Notes: generated from the letters alone by a model not told the origin. 64,000 nt of DNA from Castor canadensis (GCF_047511655.1 NC_133390.1:168102083-168166082); one strand, 5' to 3'. Shown: positions 49,301-55,980, counted from the stretch's first letter. Made by a program: numbers and translations.

Positions 49301-49593
49301 AGGACATCCGTGACCTTGCTGCCAGTGATGACTACAGGTAAAACCAGTGGGTCTCCTGACTCTTCTCCTGCCCTGTTCCTCAGCGTAGTCTCTGGGATGA
49401 GGCTGGGCCTACATCCTCCCTTGCTTTAACTTCTCACCTCAATGTCTGTTCTAGAGGGTGCCTGGACCTGAAATTAGAGGAGCTGAAATCCTTTGTCCTA
49501 CCCTCCTGGATGGTTGAGAAAATGCGGAAGTACATGGAGACACTAAGGACAGAAAATGAGCATCGTGCTGTTGAAGCACCTCCACAGACCTGA
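22261..49593 (+). CDS. DNTTIP1: DNTTIP1, deoxynucleotidyltransferase-interacting protein 1, complete coding region (329 aa)
   Basis: The coding join is 22261-22365, 22923-22993, 23736-23832, 27562-27660, 36022-36090, 36335-36391, 36637-36695, 38619-38664, 40664-40722, 40825-40885, 47167-47238, 49282-49337 and 49455-49593. That is 990 nt, or 329 codons plus TGA, the same length as human. DNTTIP1 (TdIF1) binds terminal transferase and is the scaffold and DNA-binding subunit of the MiDAC complex with HDAC1/2 and MIDEAS, acting in the nucleus. An N-terminal dimerisation region covers about residues 56-147. A basic AT-hook-like segment [10 protein letters not shown] lies at 165-174. The C-terminal SKI/SNO/DAC-type DNA-binding fold covers about 197-316. 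All introns are GT-AG. Confidence 0.97.
22923..22993 (+). CDS. DNTTIP1: DNTTIP1 coding exon 2
   Basis: It encodes [20 protein letters not shown] then MTT, a strongly basic stretch. The acceptor is CCCCACAG, the donor GTAATG, and it ends in phase 2. Confidence 0.95.
23265..23420 (+). mobile_element. MIR SINE
   Basis: The core ACCTTGGACAAGCCACTTAA followed by CTCTTAGCCTCTGTTTTCTC is the diagnostic MIR 3' half. It sits in DNTTIP1 intron 2. Confidence 0.75.
23736..23832 (+). CDS. DNTTIP1: DNTTIP1 coding exon 3
   Basis: It completes the split Ser codon and encodes [20 protein letters not shown] then [12 protein letters not shown], the start of the helical dimerisation region. Donor GTGAGA. Confidence 0.96.
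23867..24036 (+). repeat. Exact 85-bp tandem duplication inside a SINE tail and B1
   Basis: Units 23867-23951 and 23952-24036 appear identical, including a run of 15 A in each. Each spans an ID-type 3' end (AATCCCCAGCAGTAC), the A run and the start of a B1-like unit. The B1 then continues to about 24090. It lies in DNTTIP1 intron 3, 35 bp past exon 3. Confidence 0.9.
24366..24546. repeat. Facing ID-type (minus) and ID (plus) SINEs
   Basis: Reverse copy 24366-24445 (CTACCACTTGAGCCACGCCC) and forward ID 24462-24546 (GGGATGTAGTTCAGTGGTAG) are separated by about 15 bp, with a repeated TTAAAATTGTTTTCTT at their outer and inner edges that may be a target duplication. Confidence 0.7.
25485..25869 (-). 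mobile_element. MaLR-type LTR remnant (ERVL-MaLR)
   Basis: It starts TGTATTAGTCATACTTTC and ends TTCAAACCATAACA. That is the reversed edge pattern of MaLR LTRs (TGATATGGTTTGG ... TAATACA). It is heavily diverged, without a clear target duplication, hence old. Family level within MaLR is not resolved. Confidence 0.6.
26165..26672 (+). repeat. Composite SINEs and ID-type SINE in DNTTIP1 intron 3
   Basis: B1-like halves at 26165-26270 and 26280-26390 and an ID half to 26505 form a trimer-like unit. A separate ID-type copy is at 26565-26672. Confidence 0.75.
26800..27230 (-). mobile_element. Old L1 (L1M-type) fragment, antisense
   Basis: The plus strand carries the typical reversed motif of old L1 ends (TTTCCAGTTTTTCTCTATTACAAAC, then CTATTACAAACACTTTCTGAACTACTACAATG style text, and GTGCAAGTATTTCTGAGGGATGAATTCCTAGAGATTGAA read in pieces). 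It is strongly diverged. A similar fragment lies at about 46180-46360. Confidence 0.55.
27562..27660 (+). CDS. DNTTIP1: DNTTIP1 coding exon 4
   Basis: These 33 codons encode [20 protein letters not shown] then [13 protein letters not shown]. Acceptor TTTCCTAG, donor GTGAGA. Confidence 0.96.
27915..30150 (+). repeat. SINE-rich block, DNTTIP1 intron 4
   Basis: Forward SINEs lie at about 27915-27990 (short ID-type), 28655-28870 (composite), 28880-28980 (B1-like), 29295-29490 (composite with shortened right half), 29508-29602 (ID-type) and 29948-30150 (composite). An old L1 end is at 28003-28330. The stretch 28990-29290 has no element I can name. Confidence 0.75.
28003..28330 (+). mobile_element. 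Old L1 3' end (L1MA/MB-like)
   Basis: AGAATAGTGGTTACCAGGG through ACATGGTGACTGACTATAC to TTGTATTTGTCAATTATACC matches the usual 3' UTR of mammalian-wide L1MA/L1MB elements. Recognised by pattern memory only. Confidence 0.65.
30540..30705 (+). mobile_element. MIR SINE truncated by L1 insertion
   Basis: MIR text (ACCACTGACTAGTTTTGTGA, then CATCTGTTTTCTCTATTGCAAAATG in pieces) runs up to the young L1's target duplication at 30700. Confidence 0.6.
30711..32262 (+). mobile_element. Young 5'-truncated L1 with about 120-bp 3' transduced flank
   Basis: It begins CAAGGATCTTAATATCAGAC in ORF2 and carries the ORF2 C-terminus and 3' UTR; the continuous frame from 30892 shows [20 protein letters not shown] and is disrupted near its end. 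The L1 tail ends at about 32135. A non-L1 segment and a second A run end at 32262. The target duplication ATTTAGATCAG is at 30700-30710 and 32263-32273, outside the extra segment. It has split a MIR in DNTTIP1 intron 4. Confidence 0.9.
32410..33740 (+). mobile_element. L2 LINE, long 3' fragment
   Basis: It carries the typical L2 3' run: CACTGGGAATACAGTGGTGA, ACTTCCCATTGCAGGCAGAC, TGGCCTTGCCTGACTCCCTC and finally AAATGAATGAATGAACAAAT. An ID-type SINE at 32728-32818 interrupts it. It follows the L1 at 30.7 kb in DNTTIP1 intron 4. Confidence 0.7.
33995..35180. repeat. B1 (plus), B1 (minus) and composite SINE
   Basis: B1 forward 33995-34125, B1-like reverse 34545-34680 and composite forward 34965-35175. 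The last ends in a (TA/TG)n microsatellite at 35178-35222. Confidence 0.75.
35408..35870 (-). repeat. Reversed SINEs flanking the exon 6 duplicate
   Basis: A reversed ID-type SINE at 35408-35500, with a T8G10 run at its edge, and a reversed composite at about 35663-35870 bracket the partial copy of DNTTIP1 exon 6 at 35557-35630. Confidence 0.75.
35557..35630 (+). pseudogene. Decayed partial duplicate of DNTTIP1 exon 6 with its splice acceptor
   Basis: The polypyrimidine tract and acceptor CCTTTTCCTCCAG and about 46 following bases match real exon 6 (36307-36381) with roughly eight exon mismatches and one 1-base gap upstream. It still reads [17 protein letters not shown]. The copy stops before the exon's own donor. 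Including flanking intron bases means a DNA-level duplication, not retroposition of mRNA. Confidence 0.82.
36022..36090 (+). CDS. DNTTIP1: DNTTIP1 coding exon 5
   Basis: These 23 codons encode [20 protein letters not shown] then GIK. Acceptor TTTCTTTCAG, donor GTCAGA. The preceding intron of about 8.4 kb is the longest in the gene and carries most of its recent insertions. Confidence 0.95.
36335..36391 (+). CDS. DNTTIP1: DNTTIP1 coding exon 6
   Basis: These 19 codons encode [19 protein letters not shown], the start of the nuclear-localisation and AT-hook-like region. A decayed partial copy of this exon and its acceptor lies 750 bp upstream. Confidence 0.95.
36637..36695 (+). CDS. DNTTIP1: DNTTIP1 coding exon 7
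   Basis: It encodes [19 protein letters not shown] plus two bases of Val. The RKGRPPGH motif is AT-hook-like. Donor GTGAGT. Confidence 0.95.
37115..37572. repeat. Composite SINE with a nested 38-bp ID piece, then reversed ID-type SINE
   Basis: The composite (37115-37390) is interrupted at 37190-37227 by the first 38 bases of an ID-type unit. A perfect 17-bp repeat AGGAGGATTGCAGTTTG flanks the piece on both sides. The reversed ID-type copy is at 37480-37572. Confidence 0.85.
37573..37870. mobile_element. Old L1-related fragment
   Basis: CATTTGTTACAATTGATGGA, TCACCCAGAGTCCATAGTCC and GGTTCACTCTTGGTGCTGTA form a motif series common in mammalian-wide L1M elements. It includes a small internal duplication of ATGGTTCACTCTT at about 37749 and 37761. 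Confidence 0.5.
37980..38950 (+). repeat. Composite SINE (37980-38172) and ID SINE (38868-38950)
   Basis: Both are forward. The ID copy has AGGTGATGTAACTGAATGGC and is diverged. Between them lies DNTTIP1 exon 8 and about 430 bp of unassigned intron. Confidence 0.7.
38619..38664 (+). CDS. DNTTIP1: DNTTIP1 coding exon 8
   Basis: It completes Val and encodes [15 protein letters not shown]. Acceptor CCAAGCAG, donor GTATGC. Confidence 0.95.
39360..40560 (+). mobile_element. L2 LINE, long 3' fragment
   Basis: About 1.2 kb in DNTTIP1 intron 8 with a clear L2 3' end (TGGGCCTCTTTCCAGCCTCA, AGAATGCCCTCCTTCCTTCC, CAGCACCTAGCACAGAGCCT, CTGAATAAACTGTTTG). It is one of the best preserved ancient repeats in the window. 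Confidence 0.75.
40664..40722 (+). CDS. DNTTIP1: DNTTIP1 coding exon 9
   Basis: It encodes [19 protein letters not shown], ending two bases into Lys, inside the C-terminal DNA-binding fold. Acceptor TTGCATAG, donor GTAAGT. Confidence 0.95.
40825..40885 (+). CDS. DNTTIP1: DNTTIP1 coding exon 10
   Basis: It encodes [20 protein letters not shown] after the split Lys. The preceding intron is only 102 bp. Donor GTAGGT. Confidence 0.95.
41185..42393. repeat. SINEs around the RPL35A pseudogene
   Basis: B1/Alu-like unit forward at 41185-41295, composite forward at 41919-42125 and reversed ID-type at 42308-42393. Confidence 0.7.
41620..41918 (-). pseudogene. RPL35A processed pseudogene, 5'-truncated
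   Basis: On the minus strand it reads [20 protein letters not shown] then [32 protein letters not shown] and AIGHR, clearly ribosomal protein L35a (eL33) from about residue 24 to the end. There are no introns and the 3' end has an A-rich tail near 41621-41628. The N-terminus is missing, and VTRAHGNSGMVRAKF is replaced by a diverged segment, so it is non-functional. It lies antisense in DNTTIP1 intron 10 and abuts a SINE at 41919. Confidence 0.9.
42600..42735 (+). mobile_element. MIR SINE
   Basis: MIR text includes GGTCAAGAGTACAGTTTCAG, CTTACTAGCTGAGCTATGTA and ATAAAATGGGAATGATGG, just before a composite SINE. Confidence 0.6.
42737..43930 (+). repeat. Dense SINE run, DNTTIP1 intron 10
   Basis: A composite trimer-like unit (42737-43065), a B1 plus ID-type pair (43090-43310), B1 (43420-43530) and a well-preserved ID (43842-43930, GGGGTTGTAGCTCAGTGGTA) all point forward and lead into the antisense L1. 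Confidence 0.75.
43986..45386 (-). mobile_element. Young 5'-truncated L1, antisense in DNTTIP1 intron 10
   Basis: It is flanked by the 15-bp target duplication AAAACCTTTCTTCTT (43971-43985 and 45387-45401). The minus strand carries an intact C-terminal ORF2 frame, including [20 protein letters not shown], the zinc-knuckle-like [20 protein letters not shown], and the end SLICGH. The G-rich 3' UTR follows. Confidence 0.95.
45418..46170. repeat. B1 (plus) and ID-type (minus) SINEs
   Basis: B1 forward at 45418-45530 and reversed ID-type at 46095-46170. An L2-like piece lies between them at 45765-45905. AT-rich TAAGTATATA-type repeats follow at about 46380-46490. Confidence 0.65.
45765..45905 (+). 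mobile_element. L2-like fragment
   Basis: The text TTGAGTGCCTATTATAGGCC, AGATACAGCAGGGAACAAAA and CTTATAGAGCTTACATTCTG is a standard ancient LINE/L2 motif. Similar edges (GCACTATTCTTGGCACTTGG) recur at about 58965-59120. Confidence 0.5.
47167..47238 (+). CDS. DNTTIP1: DNTTIP1 coding exon 11
   Basis: These 24 codons encode [20 protein letters not shown] then GGKM. Acceptor CCTCACAG, donor GTAAGC. Confidence 0.95.
47500..48450. other. DNTTIP1 intron 11, unassigned 950 bp
   Basis: There are several open frames of 90-118 codons on the plus strand but none reads like a known protein. No repeat family was recognised. It may be an old retroelement. Confidence 0.3.
48452..49225. repeat. SINE cluster in DNTTIP1 intron 11
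   Basis: Reversed composite 48452-48675, then forward ID-type 48690-48785, B1-like 48790-48895, composite left half 48900-49015 and ID-type 49150-49225. Confidence 0.75.
49282..49337 (+). CDS. DNTTIP1: DNTTIP1 coding exon 12
   Basis: It encodes [18 protein letters not shown] plus two bases of Arg. Acceptor TGCCCCAG, donor GTAAAA. Confidence 0.95.
49455..49593 (+). CDS. DNTTIP1: DNTTIP1 coding exon 13 and stop
   Basis: It encodes [20 protein letters not shown] through [11 protein letters not shown] and TGA. The 3' UTR runs to about 49825. Confidence 0.96.
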
Positions 49594-49804
49594 GGCCAGG
49601 TCTCCTGTCCACACTTGTCAGCTGCCTCCAAGACCCTCATCCCCACATGGCTGAGCCACCGCTGAGACTGCTCCTAGATGGATCTCAGCAGCATTAAGCT
49701 GTTCATGGGCTAGTTTGTAGTGACTCACTGCAGAGCACCCCCAGACTGGCATATGGTTCTGTATTTGTAAAGTTATTGGGATAAGAAGCAATTAAACAGT
49801 TTGT

Positions 49805-49810
49805 AATAAA
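49805..49810 (+). terminator. DNTTIP1 polyadenylation signal
   Basis: AATAAA lies about 210 nt after the stop codon, with an ATTAAA just before it at about 49790 and GT-rich sequence following. It marks the likely mRNA end near 49825. Confidence 0.85.
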
Positions 49811-50176
49811 CACAGATGGTGAGCCTGCTGTGCAGTCTGCCTTGAGGGGGCTGACAGAACATCAAGGACTCCAGAAGAAGTGGGTGTGGGTGTAGGAAAA
49901 AAGGACCAAGTGCCCCTCCCCCATCATATAGACCCAGGATATTGGGAACCAAGCTGCAGTTTCCAGCCTTCCCTGTCCATTTCTTGTGTTTTTCCAACTA
50001 AAGTAAGGATGTTGCAGAATGTGATGGCTAGCCTCATTGGGTGGCGGGGGAGTGAAGCTGATGACAAACGATATGAAAAATGCCATTTGCTTTTATTATG
50101 CCCTTTTTACAGGTTAAAACACTTAACTGACCTGCTCAACGTCACATAGCAAACCAGTCGGAACCCACGTTCTCTT

Positions 50177-50370
50177 TTTTTGGTGGGACTGGAGTTTGAA
50201 CTCAGGGCTTCTGTTTTCAAAGCAGGTGCTCTATGGCTTGAGTCACACCCCAGTCAATTTTGCTTTGGTTATTTTGGAGATGGGAGTGTCGGGAACTATT
50301 TGCTGGGGCTGGCCTCCAACCTCGATTCCCCCCAAGTAGCTAGGATTAAAGCTGAGAGCCACCGAGGCCT
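50177..50370 (-). repeat. Composite SINE between DNTTIP1 and UBE2C
   Basis: Reversed composite with GTTTGAACTCAGGGCTTCTG and GCTGGCCTCCAACCTC. It fills most of the short intergenic gap; the UBE2C CpG island follows. Confidence 0.75.
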
Positions 50371-50690
50371 GGCTTGAGCCCACGTTTTCTAAAATGGAGT
50401 CAGCTGCAATGACCATCAGGCTCATGGTCCCCCACATCCTTAGGCTTTTCAGATAATTGGGACCCCAACAGAGGTGCCAGGACCATTGCAATAGAGGAAG
50501 GATCAATGGCTTCGGGTTTGGGGGCGGGTACCAGAGCTGCCAGATTAGAGACGCTCCCTTTCCCGGAAGAAGCGATAACTGCCGGGCGAGCAGGGTGTGC
50601 CAAAGGGAAGCAAGGCATTTGACCTCTTTAGGGGCTCGTCCACGTGGACGTTTTCTTGTCCCTTTAATGGTCGGCGTTTTCGAAAGGTCA

Positions 50691-50972
50691 CCAATCAGCT
50701 ACAGATTGGTTGGTTAAAGGCAGCCTCTCCTCCCAGTCCGCGGCCGGAAGAAGGACCACGCCAACGAGTAGCAGTGCGGTGGTGGGTGGGTCTAGCGGTT
50801 GCGCAGTGACAGAGCGCCACGATGCGCCGCATTGGCTGGATCAAACCCAAGCGAGCAGATGATTGGCTGATGCTGCCGGAGGGTTACAATTCAAACGCGG
50901 GCGGGCGGGCCCGCAGCCCCGCAGTTGCAGTCGTGTTCTCGGAGTTCCTGTCTCCTTGCCAGAGTCGCTCCG
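50691..50972 (+). promoter_or_regulatory. UBE2C promoter with four CCAAT boxes and CHR-like site
   Basis: CCAAT boxes (either strand) lie at 50691-50695, 50705-50709, 50831-50835 and 50862-50866; the last two are 31 bp apart. A TTCAAA (CHR, TTTGAA on the other strand) is at 50890-50895, about 80 bp before the ATG. NF-Y sites with 31-33 bp spacing followed by a CHR are the hallmark of G2/M genes bound by DREAM and MMB complexes, and UBE2C is a known G2/M gene. The block lies in a CpG island with no TATA box. Confidence 0.8.
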
Positions 50973-51073
50973 ATGGCCTCCCAAAACCGCGACCCAGCCG
51001 CCGCCAGCGTCGCCGCCGCCCGTAAAGGAGCCGAGCCGAGCGGGGGCGGCGCCCGGGGTCCTGTGGGCAAGAG
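50973..51073 (+). CDS. UBE2C: UBE2C coding exon 1
   Basis: The start is CTCCGATGG. It encodes [20 protein letters not shown] through GPVGK and two bases of Arg. The Ala-rich extension is GC-rich and inside the CpG island. Confidence 0.96.
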
Positions 51074-53394
51074 GTGAGTGGCGAGGATGTCACATTTACG
51101 GGCCCGAAGCAAAGACTCTGGGACCCCACCCCACCTCCAAGAGCGGATGAGATTGGGAAGATGTAGGGGCCCTCCAGGAGCTCAGGCTGTTCTTTGATAC
51201 TCTTCTGAAGGAAGACGGGAAGCTAGAGATGCTGCCAGGCTCCTCCCAGAACGGGCCATAGTCATCCTCCAAGAGCCAGGAATTCGGGATGGTGGAGACC
51301 CACTGGGGTCTTCCCGTGCTGCTGATGAGTGTGCCCCCAAGCTAAGCCTGACTTTGAAGAAGGGGGAAGCTTCTTTGACAACTCAGGAGAGAGTCGGGTG
51401 GTTGGAGATGCACCACCTGGACGCACTCAGACTCCCAGGTGACTCTGAATTCTCTTTGCAGGCTACAGCAGGAGCTGATGACGCTCATGGTGAGTGTCTG
51501 AGAGTTCTCAGATCCCCAGTTGATCCACCTCTCTCACTGCCCACCAAATTATCAGTTAGCCTCCTTTCCTACTTCCGGCTCCTTCAGTATCATTTACTCT
51601 TCTGGGAAGTCGTTTTCCTTCTTTTTAGAACAGTTCCCTGGCTCCCATAAAGCCCTCCCTGTCCTGTTCATCCCTACTTCCTGGCCCCAGGCTTTACCCA
51701 CAGCCGACTCCCCACCCATCTTTGTATTTCTAGTCCTGTTGTACTTAGAATCCTCTCTTCCTGGTTATCATTTGCTACATTAACCTAAATATTCAATTCA
51801 AACCTACCAATGCCATTTTGTATATTTGAGTTCCCAGCAACCACAAGACCGTGGATGTAGAACTGCCCTCCTCAGTCTGATAACAAACCTGTCAGTTGGG
51901 TCTGGTTGCTTTATCTGGGATCACAGTGAGATGAGATCAAGAACAGGGACTCTCCCATTGACACTCCTTTTCTGTGTCCAAAAGTGTACTCTGAAGTCCA
52001 ACAGTGTTGTGTTTCCTCCTTAGATGTCTGGTGACAAAGGAATCTCTGCCTTCCCTGAATCAGACAACCTTTTCAAATGGGTAGGGACTATCCATGGAGC
52101 AGCTGGTACGGTAAGTGTGGATGAGTGTCACTTTGCTGAGTTTAGGGGAAAGGCAGGATATGAGATCCAAGTGCCAGGTCTTCTTCCCTGTGCCTTTTCA
52201 CTGCCCACCTTGTGGCTTTGTTCTCTTCCTGTGCAATAAAAAGACAGGTTTAAAGCAACTAGATCACAATGAAGTGAATGGCTGAAGACTTTGGCCAATG
52301 GAGTGTACAGGTCTCAAAGAGGCAGCTTCCCATTGCTGCAGATCTGGTTTGAGTCAGAAATCCAAATCTGTGACAAATGTAACTTTCTCCTGTTGGCAAC
52401 TAAGATGCTAACTGAACTAATGCTCAGCTGTAGTGCCAATTTGCCATACTTAGACCACAGAGTTGCTGATGTCTCCAGCAGATAAGAGGAAAGCACCCAC
52501 CCAGCTTAACACATTGTCTGCTGTCCAGTCTCAAACTTAAAAGGTCCAACTTTCAAGCCCCTCAGGTAGGGCTTGGGTTGGGATATGTATGGGCTGTGGG
52601 GGAAATTTACTCTCCACCTCTCTCTTTCTCCAAATGCCAGGTATATGAAGATCTGAGGTATAAGCTCTCCCTAGAGTTTCCCAGTGGCTACCCTTACAAT
52701 GCACCCACAGTGAAGTTCCTCACGCCCTGCTATCACCCCAATGTGGACACCCAGGGTAACATCTGCTTGGACATCCTCAAGGACAAGTGGTCTGCCCTAT
52801 ATGATGTCAGGACCATCCTGCTGTCCATCCAGAGCCTGCTAGGAGGTGACTTCTGAGACCACACCCTCCTACACAACATGGGGGGCTTATCGGGGTCCCC
52901 CCAGGTCAGCCTCTCCCACTCCCTTAACTGTTCTGTCTCTCTACCCACAGAACCCAATATCGATAGTCCTCTGAACACACATGCTGCTGAGCTCTGGAAA
53001 AACCCCACAGGTGGGTCTTCGTCCAGCTCAAGGTGATCTCCTTCCCAGTGACTTGGGACTGGTTTGGTCTGGGAGAAGGGAGGGAGTCAGCCCTCTTCTT
53101 CCTTCACCTTGGTGCTCCTTCTGTATTCACATTGCCTATGCCCTCCTCCATTTCACTGGAAGCAAACCCATTGGGAACCCGACTGTAGGCAGCACAGGGA
53201 AAGTCTGCTGTGCTGGAAAGAACAGCCCCTCCCCAACCTCCCCCACCTTTACGTCCCTATTCAGGATGCCAGCTTGCCCATCTTCATGAACTCCTATCTC
53301 CATCATTCACCTGGGACTTGCCTGTTCTTTTCCAGCTTTTAAGAAGTACCTCCAAGAAACCTACTCGAAGCAGGTCTCCAGCCAAGAGCCCTGA
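50973..53394 (+). CDS. UBE2C: UBE2C, APC/C ubiquitin-conjugating enzyme E2 C (UbcH10), complete (179 aa)
   Basis: The coding join is 50973-51073, 51462-51489, 52024-52110, 52641-52845, 52951-53010 and 53336-53394. That is 540 nt, or 179 codons plus TGA, equal to human. UBE2C receives ubiquitin from E1 and, with the APC/C, starts chains on cyclin B, securin and other mitotic substrates. It has the short E2C-specific N-terminal extension (1-31), the HPN motif at 104-106, catalytic Cys114 in GNICLD, and the destruction-box-like RTIL at 129-132. Residue 120 is Asp where human has Glu by memory, a conservative change close to the active site. Confidence 0.98.
51462..51489 (+). CDS. UBE2C: UBE2C coding exon 2 (28 nt)
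   Basis: This micro-exon encodes LQQELMTLM after the split Arg. It lies between acceptor TTTGCAG and donor GTGAGT. Confidence 0.94.
52024..52110 (+). CDS. UBE2C: UBE2C coding exon 3
   Basis: These 29 codons encode [20 protein letters not shown] then GTIHGAAGT. Donor GTAAGT. Confidence 0.96.
52641..52845 (+). CDS. UBE2C: UBE2C coding exon 4: catalytic core
   Basis: It encodes [20 protein letters not shown], then [19 protein letters not shown] with catalytic Cys114, and ends in LLG plus one base before donor GTGACT. If this intron were kept, translation would stop after three more codons (GDF). Confidence 0.97.
52951..53010 (+). CDS. UBE2C: UBE2C coding exon 5
   Basis: It encodes [20 protein letters not shown], with acceptor CCCACAG and donor GTGGGT. 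Confidence 0.96.
53336..53394 (+). CDS. UBE2C: UBE2C coding exon 6 and stop
   Basis: It encodes [19 protein letters not shown] and TGA after acceptor TTTTCCAG. Confidence 0.96.
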
Positions 53395-53555
53395 CCCGGA
53401 CTGTCCAGCCTCTCCTGGGTTGTCTTTATTTTTTCTTAGATGGTCTGTCTTTTCCTTGATTTCTGTGTAGGACTCTATCTTTGTGCTGTGGTGTTATTTT
53501 TGTTTTGTTTCTGTTTTAAATTAAGTATCTGGTTGAGCCCTTGTAATGTAAATTA

Positions 53556-53561
53556 AATAAA
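53556..53561 (+). terminator. UBE2C polyadenylation signal
   Basis: AATAAA lies 160 nt after the stop codon, followed by T/GT-rich sequence (TTGTCTTGGTTGTTTTTG). It implies a short 3' UTR. Confidence 0.85.
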
Positions 53562-53631
53562 TATTGTCTTGGTTGTTTTTGTACAAGTTATTGCCTTACA
53601 GTTACTCTTGTGTTGGAGATACTCAGGGTAG

Positions 53632-53739
53632 GGTTTTTTTTGGGGGGGGGGGGGGCAGGGCGTGGTTTTGTTTTGTTTTTGTTTTTAGTGGTGCTGGGAA
53701 TTGAACCCAGGTCCTGTGCCTTCTAGGCTAGAGCTCTGC

Positions 53740-53770
<31 letters not shown>

Positions 53771-54410
53771 CTCTCTTCTCTCTCCTCCCCACCCCCCTTT
53801 TGTTGCTTTTTGCAAAGCAGGCACTCTACCACTTGAGGCACACCTCCAGTCCATTTTGCTCTGGTTATTTTGGAGATGGGGTCTCCTTGATCTTCCCAAT
53901 CTCAGCCTCCCAAATCACTAGGATTACAGACGTGAGCCATCAGGGCCCGGCCAGCCCTGTTCTCTATAAGAGTGGAGCTGATGAACTACAGGGCTGAGTG
54001 GTGGGGTAACTAGGATATAATCCCTTGTAACCTTAATTATTTTATCACTGAATGTTTCTTCATCTGTTTCTCACAAAGCTGAGCTCAAAAATACCCAACA
54101 CAAAAAAGGGCCGGCACAGTGGCTCAAATGGCAGAGTGCCTGCCTAGCAAACGTGAGACCCTGAGTTCAAACCCCAGTGTTGCCAAAAAAAAAAGTGTCA
54201 GGAGGGGTGAAGAAGATAAAGGAGAGTGATGGAGGGGGTTAATTCAAGTATGTATGTTTGATACATTGTAAGTACTTTTGTAAATGCCACAATGTACCTC
54301 CACCCAGCACAACAACAACAACAAAAGAGTGTCACAATAACGCCTGTTTGGCTGGGAGTATAGGTGAGTGGTAGAGCACACGTTTAACCTGTGAGGCTTT
54401 AATGCCCATT
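53632..54410. repeat. SINEs and simple repeats downstream of UBE2C
   Basis: A T/G homopolymer pair (53632-53656), a reversed SINE split by a CT-rich tract (53680-53955) and forward ID-type pieces at 54070-54195 and 54345-54410. Confidence 0.7.
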
Positions 54411-54419
54411 TCTATGGGA

Positions 54420-55185
54420 TTAGGGCATGTAGCAGGAATGTCTGAATGCCGGGCAAACCCAGATGTGTTACAGATGCTGATGAGTCAGATCTTAGGCTGA
54501 AGAGTATGTGTGACTGTTATGGCCAGGTGAAAGCTCAGGTCACCCTCCAACAGGCTCAGAATATGGGAAGACAGCCAGGGAAAGCCCCTCCCCCTTCAGA
54601 ACCCTGGGCCTGCCTCTGGCTCTAGGTTCCCATAGATGGCTCCACCCTCCAGAGGGGCACATTTATCTCCTGTTCCATCTCCACCAGCAGTTCCTCCAGC
54701 CACAGCACCCACTGGCCCACTTCCCCAACCCCTTGAGCCACCTTTCCACTGGCCTACCACAGGCTCTGCCCTTTGGGCTTCCGGGAGGAAGTGCCTATAT
54801 GGAACACCTGGGCTCCCACAGGAGCAGACACCCAGAAAGAGCAAGCTGAGGTGATGGATGGGTCCGGCCCAGGTCCTGCAGGAAGCTCTCCCCGGTGACA
54901 AACATAGCACCCAAGTGCATTCCAACACAACCCAGGTCTCTGCCTCAACACCCAACCTGTTCAGCTCTGCCAGCAGCTGGTTGTGCAGGCCTGGGGGAGA
55001 GGGAGGAGAGGCAGGAAGTCCTGTCAGGAAGATTCTACCAGCCCCTTTTACTCCTGTTAACCCAGATCCCTCTCCTTTGCCTTGCCCTCCTACCCCCACT
55101 TCACACCACCACCACCATCAAACAGTCACATGCGAAGAATTGGAGTTGTCAGGTCTGGGATTGGAAGGTGGGTGTTTTCAGGTCT
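54420..55185. other. Unassigned GC-rich intergenic block between UBE2C and TNNC2
   Basis: Pro/Ala/Ser-rich open frames occur on both strands (longest 167 codons at 54596-55099 minus). No splice-supported gene or repeat is recognised. It is repeat-poor, which could mean constraint, or merely chance. Confidence 0.3.
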
Positions 55186-55189
55186 GAAA

Positions 55190-55330
55190 TTGTGACTCTC
55201 AACTCTCTTGGGCATACAGCCATACTTTCCAACCTAATGTGCATACAAATCCACCTGGGATCTTGTGACAATTTGAAGGGGCAGGGCTACCTTTCCAATC
55301 AGTTCTCAGGCTGATGTGATATAGTTTAGA
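55190..55330 (+). mobile_element. MER5-like hAT remnant
   Basis: GACTCTCAACTCTCTTGGGC, AATGTGCATACAAATCCACC and TCAGTTCTCAGGCTGATGTG follow the order of MER5A/B text (ends, 'TGTGCATCAGAATCACCTGG', 'GGTGATGCTGATG'). Confidence 0.55.
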
Positions 55331-55424
55331 TGTGAGCAGTACGTGATGGTCCATGCCTGTAATTTAGCCCTTGGGAGGCAGAGGCAACCAGGCATGGTCC
55401 TTGCCCCAGCGATAGGCACCACCT

Positions 55425-55980
55425 GGAACTTTTACCACTTGAGCCACTCTGCCAGCCCTGTATTTTGGGTTTTTGAGACAAGGCCTTGCTAGCAGAGTGG
55501 TTCAAGTGGTAGAACCACTACCTAGCAAACACAAGGCCCTGGGTTCAAACCCCAGTACTGCCAAAAAAAATTTTGTTTTTGATTATGGCATTTGGTCCCC
55601 TAGTTGGTTACCTGATCTACCTTGTCTCAGTCACAAGGACCCAACACTACTACACTGGTTAAAAAACAGTGTTCTGGTTTTAATCACTGGATTAAATTCT
55701 CTGGAATTAATCACTAAAAGAGAGTAAAATTTTTTTAGTAGTGGGATTACTAAGAAAGGAGGAAGAAGGGAATAATTCAAGTGCACCTGCCTAGCTAGCT
55801 CAAGGCCCTGAGTTCAAACCCCAGTACTGCCAAAGTAAATAAAAATAAATGAATAGAGGATGGAGAAGCAAAAGGTAGCACGTGCCTATAATCCCAGCAC
55901 TCAGGAGGATGGAGAGTTCAAGGCCAACCTGGGCTACATAATGAGACCCTGTCTCCAAAAACAAATATATAAATAAAAGA
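55425..55980. repeat. Mixed SINE fragments
   Basis: Reversed composite fragment at about 55425-55475, ID-type forward 55485-55570, ID-type 3' half 55785-55835 and B1 forward 55868-55980. Confidence 0.65.

Noticed and set aside
52846-52856. Alternative short UBE2C ending in GDF-stop by intron retention
   Set aside because: The donor is followed by a normal 105-bp intron and the remaining exons restore the full conserved protein; no sign that retention is favoured.
54596-55099. 167-codon minus-strand ORF between UBE2C and TNNC2
   Set aside because: Gly/Pro/Ala-rich frame in GC-rich DNA with an overlapping long frame on the other strand; no known domain or promoter.
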